Shown: piece by piece, positions 55,692 through 64,000 of the stretch | Layout: every line of letters begins with the position of its first letter | How positions within the stretch are numbered: the first letter of the stretch is position 1 | Source: Antedon mediterranea | Taxonomy: Eukaryota > Echinodermata > Crinoidea > Comatulida > Antedonidae | Assembly (NCBI RefSeq): GCF_964355755.1 | Contig: NC_092674.1 | Location: 16,437,001 to 16,501,000 of the forward strand | Direction: 5' to 3' | Length of the DNA: 64,000 nucleotides | Made by a program: the position numbers and the translations under genes | Notes under the pieces: model-generated | Seen by the model: only the letters and a program-made list of their open reading frames with translations | Databases searched by the model: none | What the model was told of the DNA's origin: nothing

Positions 55692-55693
<2 letters not shown>

Positions 55694-55931
55694 TGACAGC
55701 AAACAAACAATTTTTTTTTAGGCCCTATCAGAGTCATTTCCAAGGCAAGAATTTTTCGAAAATCAAGTCGATGTCCATATTATTGACGGGCATTTCTTAG
55801 CAAAACTGGGAATCAGTTTATAGCGTGGTTCAACATATTAGTTAAACTAAGACACGTATTGAACATGAAATTAGGTCAATGGTTTTTATCCAGGTTCATT
55901 ACATAATGACATTACTAAATTACAACATTAA

Positions 55932-55961
55932 CTAGATTTGAACTCGTCACTCTGAAGAGTT
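55932..55961 (-). mobile_element. Helitron 3' terminus
   Basis: Minus strand: stem GAACTCTTCA/TGACGAGTTC (one mismatch), AAAT, CTAG at 55932-55935 and then T. Related to the end at 45744. The interior to the right (56.3-56.6 kb) is the same dispersed repeat as near 6.4 and 26.5 kb. Confidence 0.55.
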
Positions 55962-56799
55962 CGGGTTATCCGCGCAAATGCAACATGCACATACATTGAA
56001 AATATATGAATGCCGACAATTATTATGCCATTCTATGACATGAATTAAATAATGTTTACAGTGCTGAATTGTACCTATTTTATGTCATACAGCATAACAG
56101 TATTTACAGAATAAACTGTATATGATATATACAGTGTAGCATAGACGAAATTACGAGACCCATCTTTGAATCCAATTATTAACACTATGACCTCTTTAAA
56201 TTGACATATAAAGATAACTATTTTAGAAGATAATTATCTAAATAATTACATTAATAAAAATTTGAAGAATTTTGGGCATGTAAAAGGGAGATGCGCTCTC
56301 TTTTAAACACGATGAACTTTTACGAAAGAGATGAAAATGTGACTTTTTGAATTCAACTGGTTATATGATGATGTCATGACATCAGATAGACAAAATTTGT
56401 ATATGAATTCATATCTACAATTCAACAGCTTCCATAATAAGTTTTAATCACGTGGGTCATTTTTCATTCCGATGAGCTATAACAGATTGAAATATACTGT
56501 ATAGATGAAATTATGTAACTCACGTTATTATAATTTGTTAATATGATGACGTAATAAAAATTTAAATTTTTTTAACGCATGTGAAATAGAATTGATTTGA
56601 GTATTCTAGGACCTGGGTCAGATTTGTATGCATTTAATTTAGGAGAGAATATCTCAACTGTTATAGGATAATTTGACCCCAACGAACAACATGGAATGTG
56701 TGCCAAATTCGCTATCCGGGAGGAACATGCCCAAAATCGGGGTCAAAGGTTAAAAATGTGTGGTTCTTATATCTCAACAACCACTTGTCGTACAGATTT

Positions 56800-57770
56800 A
56801 CTTTTGGTGTCAAATTGTTCAGAATATACATATTTATATTCAGTCTAACACAACTTTTAGCGAAAAAATGATCAGAAATGCTTTTACTGACCTTTGACCC
56901 AAAAATGACCCAAAAACACATTTTCGGGTTAAATTATTCTTTAAAATGCCAATGGACGAACTGTATGGTATTAAATGAAAGCATACACAATATGCTACCC
57001 ATTGCTACCCAACTTGTATTGACAATTTTTAATTTAATGAAGCTAATTGTATGGAAAATGTGCATATTTTGATTATTTTTGTACAAAAATTGAACATTTG
57101 GTAGCATAATTTTTATGTTTATTATATAATATTAAATAATTTAAGTGTTTGGAAAAACTATTTGGTATCAAATGAAAGCCCATAAAATATTCTATCCATT
57201 GCTACCCAACTTGTATTGAAAATCTGTAATTATGATGCTAATTTTGTGAAAAATGTGCATATTTTATTGATTTTTGACAAAAATGAGTATACTAGATAGT
57301 GTAAATTTATTTTGGTTTATTTATAATATTAAATAATTCAAGTGTTCTTTTGGTGTCAAATTGTTCAGAATATACATATTTATATTTGGTCTAACACAAC
57401 TTTTAGCGAAAAAATGACCCGAAATGCTTTTACTGACATTTGACCCAAAAATGACCCAAAAACACATTTCCGGGTTAAATTATTCTTTAAAATGCCAAAC
57501 TGTATGGTATCAAATGAAAGCATACACAATATGCTACCTATTGCTACCCAACTACTTGTATTGAACATTTTTAATTATGAAGATAATTGTATGGAAAATG
57601 TGCATAGTTTGATTATTTTTATACAAAAAATGAATATTTTGTAGCGTAATTGTTATGTTAATTTAAGTGTTTGGAAAAACTATTTGGTATCAAATGAAAG
57701 CCCATAAAATATTCTATCCATTACTACCGAACTTGTATTAAAAATCTGTAATTAAGCCAACATTAAAAGT
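56800..57770. repeat. About 540-bp tandem duplication
   Basis: CTTTTGGTGTCAAATTGTTC opens near-identical blocks at 56801 and 57345. GGAAAAACTATTTGGTATCA recurs at 57149 and 57671. Smaller inner repeats are based on CAAATGAAAGCNNANA. Confidence 0.8.
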
Positions 57771-58850
57771 CTTTCGGAGATTATGGCCTTGTGAGAGACA
57801 CTCATCCACTAAATGTAAAAATTTGGGTCCGATATTGGTCTTTACGTTCTTGCTGTACGGAGGATTGAACCAAATGATGTTTCTGTTTCGGGTTTTCTTT
57901 TTGGTTGCTTGTTCAGGTGTAGCTCATGTTCATATCCATTATTTCTAAGTGCTTCTTGGTACTGAGGTATTGCTGCATTAAACGAATTTTCCTCGGATGA
58001 GATGTTTGAGAGTCGTTTATTTATTGCTAGTGGTATATTGCGTAATATGGCCGATGATTACTTTCACGGTGTACATATAATGGCGTATTGTTTGGTTTGG
58101 TGTATATGGGTGGAAGGTACCTGTCCTCGGATCGAGTGTTATGTCAAGAATACCATCCACGTGTAAAATACAATTATCTCCTTTTCTTTCCCTAAATTTT
58201 CCATTATTTAATGAAGAATAGAATTTGATTAGAATGTATTTTTGTAGCTGTCTATCAGTACTGTTTCCAAAATAAATTAAGATTATGAAGATGTTGACAT
58301 TAATTTTGTTATTGTCTCTTCCACCAGTTGGACAATAAACACATTCTATTGGATAAAGTTGTTTGCAGACCTAAAAGTAGCCACCTTTAATTATGAATAA
58401 TTATGTGATGAAACGTGTTATCAGACACTTTTTTTTTATTATTTATCAAATACTTTACATTTTACCATTTTGTTATGACTTTTTTCTAATTTGAGAATTA
58501 AGAATTCTTGCATTATATGTAAATTATATTTAAATAGGGGTCAAAGGTAAAAAATGACATTTATTGTCAGTTTTTGAGGATAAATCCTCATTAGAGTGGA
58601 TAGCATGTATATTCAACAGTTTTTTTATAAAGTCTGTAATTTTCCCTTTTTCTCAGCATGTTGTTATTTTATTTACATCTTTTAAATTTATTTTTACTTT
58701 AAAACAGAAAAAATTCTTACTGTATGAGAATTCTGTGGAAGGTGTTAAATGTGACAATTGATAGTAACATTTATGATCATTGTTTTAAATAAATATTCAT
58801 TAGAGTGGATAGAAATATGTATGTTTTGAACAATCTAAGACAAAAACTCC
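57771..58850. other. ABCC5 intron 7, middle part
   Basis: 57780-58160 may hold a decayed open frame on the minus strand (weakly reminiscent of a reverse transcriptase), but I cannot support it. The rest is AT-rich repeat. Confidence 0.3.
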
Positions 58851-58859
58851 TCAGGTGAA

Positions 58860-59760
58860 ATAAGGTCAAAAGTTGTATTTCATTAAATGTTATATAAATA
58901 TGGATATTCTGAACAATTTATGACAAAAATAAAGTCTTTATGACCAGGGGTTACCGAGATATGCCCCTCGGGTGGAAACAAGGTAAAAGGTCAAAAGTTG
59001 TATTTCCTGCCAACTTTCAAAAATATTTTTCATTAAATTTTATATAAATATGGATATTCTGAACAATTTATGACAAAAATAAAGTCTTTATGACCAGGGG
59101 TTACCGAGATATGACCCTCGGGTCGAAATAATGTCAAAGGTCAAAAGTGATATTTTCCATAAAATTTCAAAAATATGTTTCGTTAAAGCTAATATAAATA
59201 TGGATACTCCGAACAATTTAAAACAAAAATAAAATCGTTATGACCATTGGTTACCGAGATATGACCCTTATGTAAAAACAAGGTCAAAGGTCAAAAGTCG
59301 TATTTCCGGTCATTTTGTATGTAAATGTTTTATTATAGTACATAGGAAAGTGCATATTCTGAACAATATAAGACCAAAATCAAACCTCTATGATCACTCG
59401 TTGTCAAGATATAGGTCGAATACAAAAATAGTCTAAATTATTGCGAAAATCGTTATGCAATAATGTCAAAGGTCAAAAATGATATTTCCCGTCAAATTTC
59501 AAAAATATGTTCCATTAAAGCTAATATAAATATGGATATTCTGAACAATTTAAGACAAAAATAAAATCTTTATGACCAGGGGTTACCAAGATATGACCGT
59601 TATGTAAAAACAAGGTCAAAGGTCAAAAGTGGCATTTACTGCCATTTTGAACGAAAACTTTTCATTATAGTACATAGAAATGTGCATATTCTGAACAATT
59701 TAAGACCAAAATCAGACCTCTATGATCAGTCTTTGTCAAGTACCGTCTATATTTATGATT
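58860..59760. repeat. Degenerate ~150/182-bp tandem repeat
   Basis: Units begin GGTCAAAAGT at about 58863, 58989, 59139, 59289, 59471 and 59621, with shared phrases ATATGGATATTCTGAACAAT and ACCAGGGGTTACCGAGATAT. Some units (59289, 59621) form a second type with CATAGGAAAGTGCATATTCT. Confidence 0.8.
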
Positions 59761-60149
59761 TTAATCAATCCAAGATGGCCACCAAAATGGCCTCCAAAAA
59801 ACCCCATGGGACAATATTTCATCTTGGGAACATCAAAAAATGTTAATTACATATACTCAGGATTACAAAAATGTACATTTAAAAAATACATCATGGGGGT
59901 GCACGGTAACCCCTCCTTCCTACCCTACTATTAAAGTTTAACGTACACGTGCGTCGTTATTTTGCAATTAAAGTTCATCAAAATGAATGAAATCTACTAC
60001 TAATATCTATTAGAGGTGTATCCTAGTGAATGTTGTTTCATTGGAATGTGTGTAGGTGCTGAATTTTAAATGAAACTCTATGAAAACATTGCATTTGAAA
60101 ACTGAATACTAAACAAAATTATTAGAAAGAAGGAAATGAGTTTATGTTG
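59761..60149. other. ABCC5 intron 7, no clear feature
   Basis: Contains the phrase CCAAGATGGCCACCAAAATG, seen in shortened form in other repeats of the window; otherwise nothing identifiable. Confidence 0.4.
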
Positions 60150-60739
60150 CTTTTTTTTTTTTGTTTTTTTTTTTATTTATTCGGTATATAAAAATATATT
60201 ACAAAACGACAATCAAGGACTGAAATGAATTGTATTACAAATGACTAAAAATTAGTTAAAATTGCTATAAAAATAGAAACATCTTATTAAAATTAGATAT
60301 CGTACCATAAAATTAAAAACATACATGAATAAAAAACCTTAAAACATTCACTTATTAACATCTAAAAAGAGCTAGTGGTGCCTATTAATTATATCCACCT
60401 TGGTGGGAACTGGAGACAACCTAAGTCTGCTGGTTTTACAATGAGGTACTTCTAGAAAGCGGTTGAATCTGAGAGACCGAGCTGGCTTATGAAGAGGGGG
60501 AAGTATTTTTCTAAACAGCTCGGATTTTAATAAGCCTTCCCCGAAAGACAACACAAGTTTGTTTCTTCTCTCAACAAGAGTAGGTAAACCAGTAACAGAC
60601 AATGCATGATCATAGCACAAATAGTTGTTACCTAGCATGATACGCAATGCTCTCTTTTGTACCTTTTCAATAGACTTGGACATGTCCTTAGTGCCAAACA
60701 GGAGCAGCATATTCTAAAATAGGTCTTATTGTAATATAG
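60150..60739 (-). pseudogene. LINE 3' end, cut by an LTR element
   Basis: Minus strand from 60739: a PILEYAAPVW run, then KVQKRALRIMLGNNY, ALSVTGLPTLVERRNKLVLS and RFLEVPHCKTSRLRLS, the RT tail of a Jockey/CR1-type LINE, then a 3' UTR and a poly(A)-rich tail at 60151-60173. Similarity begins right at the LTR edge. Confidence 0.8.
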
Positions 60740-61354
60740 TGTTGCGGTTGTTGAGGTACTAATGAAAGACTCTAACTCGCTTGACTGTCGTAACACATAT
60801 ATTATTTATTCAGTATAATACTTCAGTACAATATACAACTATAAGTATACATAAGGAACGGACAATCAATGATGCTGTCGGTGAGGTGTGAAGTGTGTAG
60901 GTCTGCTGTGAGGTGTGTGCTCCGTGAGGTGGCTGTAAGGTGTGTGCTCCGTGAGGTGGTTGTAAGATGTGTCTGGGCCCTTCTGAAACTTGGGAGTATA
61001 TTGGCTCAGTTCATTTGCATAATGTCATTACATCATCTGTGAGGGTAACGATTGGTCCTAAGTTGATCCAGGGGTGTTTAAGTGGGAGTGATTAACGGTA
61101 TAATAAGGTATTTCTGTGATGGATGACACTGTCAAATCTGTACTTAAATAGTGTCAATCACTCCTGGTTTTAACGATGGGAAAGTCACAAAATTAAGCTA
61201 AGTGTTTTCTTTAGGGACTCTATTATAAACTAAATGGTCATTAAAACATCTGGACAAACTCTCCTTCGGACTTTCTGGATCAAGTTTGTGAACCTATCTG
61301 AATTCCGATACAAAGGTCAATTTCTTAAATATAAAAGTATATCTTTATATCACA
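60740..61354 (-). repeat. 3' LTR of the right-hand gypsy element
   Basis: The minus strand starts TGTGATATAAAG at 61354, just after the purine-rich tract GGGAAACAGAGGGA, and ends CCGCAACA at 60740. It carries AATAAA about 75 bp from its end. 615 bp. The partner LTR is outside the window. Confidence 0.7.
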
Positions 61355-61369
61355 TCCCTCTGTTTCCCT
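61355..61369 (-). other. Polypurine tract
   Basis: Minus strand GGGAAACAGAGGGA directly before the TG of the LTR, the usual plus-strand primer of LTR elements. Confidence 0.6.
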
Positions 61370-62156
61370 GTTTTTTTTTCTAATCTATTTAACATATAAA
61401 AATGGTTATAATAGTGGCATGCAAAATTAAAGTTATATAAAAGAAAAAAACATTATTATACATATAAGCAAAATTGAGTTAGCCAAAACCATTGACTCTG
61501 AAGTGTAACCTTATCACTTTCACTCTCTCTCTTCTCTCTCTTAAAAAAAAATGAAATTAAAAATGAATTTGGTATAAAATTCACGTAAATCAAACATAAA
61601 TCATCAAATTAAAACATAAAACTCAAGAAACTGTGGCTGATTAGCCTAAAATCAAAATATCAAACTTAATCACTTAAAACTTTAAAAGAAACAAATGTGT
61701 GTGTCCCGTTGACACAAACTTATCCACAATATATCATTATCGTCACAACTTTATCGATTTAAGCATTTATATTTACAGGTAATTACGATTTCAATCAATC
61801 GACAAATTCGACTTTTGTACTCAATGTCAACAAAATTACAATTAAAAGTACTAAGAAAATCTCCTGTTATTGTATATCAATTAATTAATGCTTGAGATTA
61901 ACGACTCAAAGGTTAAACAAAATATTTGTTACAAAATGATTGTCGTTCCTTTTAATATCTCAATATATCGATCATTCAAAATTCAAAATTAATCATTATC
62001 AAACTCGTTACAAAATCAATACTTAATCATAATTTCAATTCTCTTTTAACTGAAATCACATCATTACTAAACAAATCTCATCAAAAATACGTAGACTATG
62101 CTATCATTAATTTAGCAAATGTCGTAATTTAAAAATAATCTTGCAAAAAAATTAAA
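61370..62156 (-). other. 3' untranslated part of the gypsy element
   Basis: Very AT-rich with no open frame; it lies between the Pol stop and the polypurine tract. There is no envelope-like gene. Confidence 0.6.
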
Positions 62157-64000
62157 TCAGTAATTCGTTGCATTATACAAACGTTTTATGAATCGTTTTG
62201 GCGATCCACTTATCGGTATCTGTTTATCTTTAATGATCTCTTTAATCAATTTATCTGTATCGTTATATCTGTCAATATTCCACCAAAATTGGCGATCATT
62301 AGATTCGTGTTTTGTTTCATCAGTGTTGCGTTTGGCTGAAGTCGGTTTAGAATACGAAACTAAAACTTGGAAATGTCCTGCTTTAAATCTACCTCGGTTT
62401 AATGTCATAATTGAATCATTAGGTGCTGTCATAATTAGATTAGTTTGTTCCTTGATTTGTTCTTCTTTCATTTGGAATGGGGCTGCTAATCCCATGTTAT
62501 TCTCTACACAGTCAATGTAAGGTTGAAAGTTAAGGGGTTCTACTTTAGTTGGATGTGTAAGGGTATCTGATTGCAATTGGGTGGGTGTCCTATCATGTTC
62601 GTCTACAAATTCAACATTGGTTTCGTCATTTACTACATTAATGGTGTTTTGGATTTTATCGTTATTATCATCGGTGGGTTCATTCAACAATTGTTTAAGT
62701 TTTTGGAGATGTGTAAAATTTTTGCGTTCTTTGGGTGTTCTCATAAAACAGGGTTTCAGTCTGTTATAATTGAATACGTCGCGAAGTATTTCTCCTTTAA
62801 TCGTCGCTAGGATGTAGTGTGTTCTGTCTAGTACTTCATGAATCACTAATGGTCCGACCCATTCTGCGGCGATTTTCTTTGAATTTGCCGTTAGTGATGA
62901 TGATGTTGGCTTGTATAAATATACGAGTTGTCCTACTGAGTAAATTGGACATTTTTCTAAGCGTTGGGAAATTTTTGAGTTTTGGACGTTTTGTTGTGTT
63001 CGCTGTAATTGTAGCATTGTCTGTGAAATGTTTTGAAATTTCTTCTTGAGATGTTCAAAGTATTCTTCATAGGAATGAGACAATCCTGAAATAGGGTTAA
63101 ATGCTAATGAGGTCAAACTTGGAGGTTGGCGGCCAAAAACTAATTCGTAAGGGGAGTGGTTTCCTAGATGTGGGGATGAAAACGAGTTATAGGCATAACA
63201 TGTTGTTGATACAAATCTAACCCAATCTGTTCCGAATTGGTTAAGGTTCACTTTTAACAGGTCCGATACGGTGCGGATATGACGTTCAACTTGTAAACTA
63301 CCGTGATTGTGGACGCTGATGATTTTCCTATCAATATTAAGGGTGTTACATAATAGTGTTAATAATTTTCCTGTAAGGGAGGTTGCTGCATCTGAAATAA
63401 GACGAGATGGGGGTCCAAAAATACTGATGACCTTTTGAATTAGTGCTTCACAAATTGTTTCGGCATCAATGGATTTCAAAGGTACACAAATCAAAAATCT
63501 AGTTATCTCATCACATACTACCATAATATGTTTAAAACCTGAAGGTGATGTTGGCATACTCTTAAAATCTAGACTGAGTGTATGAAAGGGACGGTAAGTT
63601 GCTGGTACTCGATCGTGTAAAGGACGTAATTTATCGGTTTTGGGACGAAATTGTTGACATCTAAGACACGCTTGGGTATAATTGTTGACTTTCTCGAACA
63701 TAAGGGGCATGTAAAATAATTTCCTAATGGTAAGGTAAGTACGCATCGTACCTTGGTGGCTACTTAACAAATTGTCGTGATACTGAGAAATAACGGTCTC
63801 GGCTAAGTTTTCAGGAACAGCTAATTGCAATACAAATTCTCCACCTTTATCTTGGAAAAATAAACGGAATAGTAAACCGTTGCACAATATGTACTGCTCT
63901 GACTTATTCTGAACTGCACGAGCTGCTTTCTTATCAGCTGGAAGGATATCATGAACTAAATAATCGTAAACTGGCTTAAAAAATGGTGAAGTTTCTTGTT
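62157..64000 (-). CDS. Ty3/gypsy Pol: linker and integrase (5' partial, open)
   Basis: The frame stays open from the right edge to TGA 62159-62157, over 600 codons. Seen: linker with FFKPVYDYLVHDILP; zinc-binding region (QYHDNLLSSHQG, CLRCQQFR); integrase core with Asp in SLDFKSM, Asp in RLISDAATSL and Glu in LQVERHIRT about 35 residues later; TCYAYNSFSSPHLGNHSPYE and LVFGRQPPSL; then a chromodomain-less tail with GQLVYLYKP and AAEWVGPLVIHEVLDRTHY, and an acidic, Asn-rich C-terminus. The usual SNGQVER motif reads HGSLQVER here. Integrase inserts the element cDNA into the genome. No damage is visible in this part. Confidence 0.85.
   Translation of the reverse strand, partial: QETSPFFKPVYDYLVHDILPADKKAARAVQNKSEQYILCNGLLFRLFFQDKGGEFVLQLAVPENLAETVISQYHDNLLSSHQGTMRTYLTIRKLFYMPLMFEKVNNYTQACLRCQQFRPKTDKLRPLHDRVPATYRPFHTLSLDFKSMPTSPSGFKHIMVVCDEITRFLICVPLKSIDAETICEALIQKVISIFGPPSRLISDAATSLTGKLLTLLCNTLNIDRKIISVHNHGSLQVERHIRTVSDLLKVNLNQFGTDWVRFVSTTCYAYNSFSSPHLGNHSPYELVFGRQPPSLTSLAFNPISGLSHSYEEYFEHLKKKFQNISQTMLQLQRTQQNVQNSKISQRLEKCPIYSVGQLVYLYKPTSSSLTANSKKIAAEWVGPLVIHEVLDRTHYILATIKGEILRDVFNYNRLKPCFMRTPKERKNFTHLQKLKQLLNEPTDDNNDKIQNTINVVNDETNVEFVDEHDRTPTQLQSDTLTHPTKVEPLNFQPYIDCVENNMGLAAPFQMKEEQIKEQTNLIMTAPNDSIMTLNRGRFKAGHFQVLVSYSKPTSAKRNTDETKHESNDRQFWWNIDRYNDTDKLIKEIIKDKQIPISGSPKRFIKRLYNATNY

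Larger units (their letters stand above)
54501..55724. mobile_element. DNA transposon remnant with inverted ends (outer)
   Basis: Left AAGGCC-(A)13-TAGTTTGTTTGCTGTCA and right TGACAGCAAACAAACAA-(T)9-AGGCCCT are inverted copies. No transposase is seen; a second TIR element occupies most of the interior. Confidence 0.65.
60740..64000 (-). mobile_element. Ty3/gypsy LTR retrotransposon, 3' part (runs off right edge)
   Basis: Minus-strand order: Pol frame (RNase H-integrase linker, integrase) from the window edge to 62157, a non-coding stretch 62156-61370, polypurine tract, and LTR 61354-60740. The long intact frame indicates a young copy. It is unrelated to the left-hand element: its integrase comes late in Pol, as in standard gypsy elements. 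Confidence 0.85.

Noticed and set aside
62188-63049. Four + strand frames of 60-110 codons
   Set aside because: Antisense shadows of the gypsy Pol frame.
53187-64000. Further ABCC5 exons
   Set aside because: I searched by eye for the expected helix 6 and Walker A (G-x4-GKS/T) runs on the + strand and saw none with splice sites.

Overview
This is animal nuclear DNA: AT-rich, with spliced genes obeying GT/AG rules and very long introns, and dense with transposable elements. The two host genes are closest to deuterostome or vertebrate families. The short word AGGCCTA and its variants recur all along the window, the leftmost LTR element looks like the Gmr1-type Ty3/gypsy group known from deuterostomes, and there are foldback elements of a style known from sea urchins. 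A marine deuterostome, probably an echinoderm, is my best guess (moderate confidence). No prokaryotic feature (operon, CRISPR, riboswitch) is present.

Host genes, both on the + strand. (1) Nine exons between 4404 and 27763 encode the C-terminal ~390 residues of gamma-tubulin complex component 3 (TUBGCP3/GCP3). The 5' half lies left of the window, and a poly(A) signal sits at 27825. (2) Seven exons between 46892 and 53186 encode the first 375 residues (first membrane domain) of an ABCC5/MRP5-like ABC transporter. Its nucleotide-binding domains and second membrane domain lie right of the window. All exon junctions keep the reading frame and give continuous family-like protein, so both genes look intact.

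Nearly everything else is mobile DNA. 1-3952: a decayed Ty3/gypsy element on the minus strand with gag-protease-integrase order and a 636-bp LTR, carrying a LINE insertion. Within TUBGCP3 introns: Helitron copies (about 7330-8108, 11585-12629, 14529-15231, and a nested pair at 21966-25371), tRNA-derived SINEs (3959-4118, 9193-9519, 9567-9940), hairpin MITEs and a Rex1/CR1-like LINE (about 18070-21060). 27.8-46.9 kb (intergenic): LINE fragments, a BEL/Pao element (29640-32760), two abutting Helitrons (to 38738), a palindrome cluster (38752-42309) containing a foldback element built of 21-bp self-complementary repeats, minisatellites, and a pogo-like MITE. ABCC5 introns: Helitron-type direct repeats, a 149-bp MITE, nested TIR elements (54501-55724), degenerate tandem repeats (56.8-59.8 kb), and a LINE apparently broken by a Ty3/gypsy element (LTR 60740-61354, open pol reading frame 62157 to the right edge).

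The most interesting material is the foldback element at 39171-40605 (6-bp target duplication and an empty-site match to sister copies next door) and the two Helitron families that share a GCGAGCGAAGCGAGC-type 3' hairpin, one inserted in the other. Element ends were found by eye; divergent internal sequence and some boundaries remain approximate.
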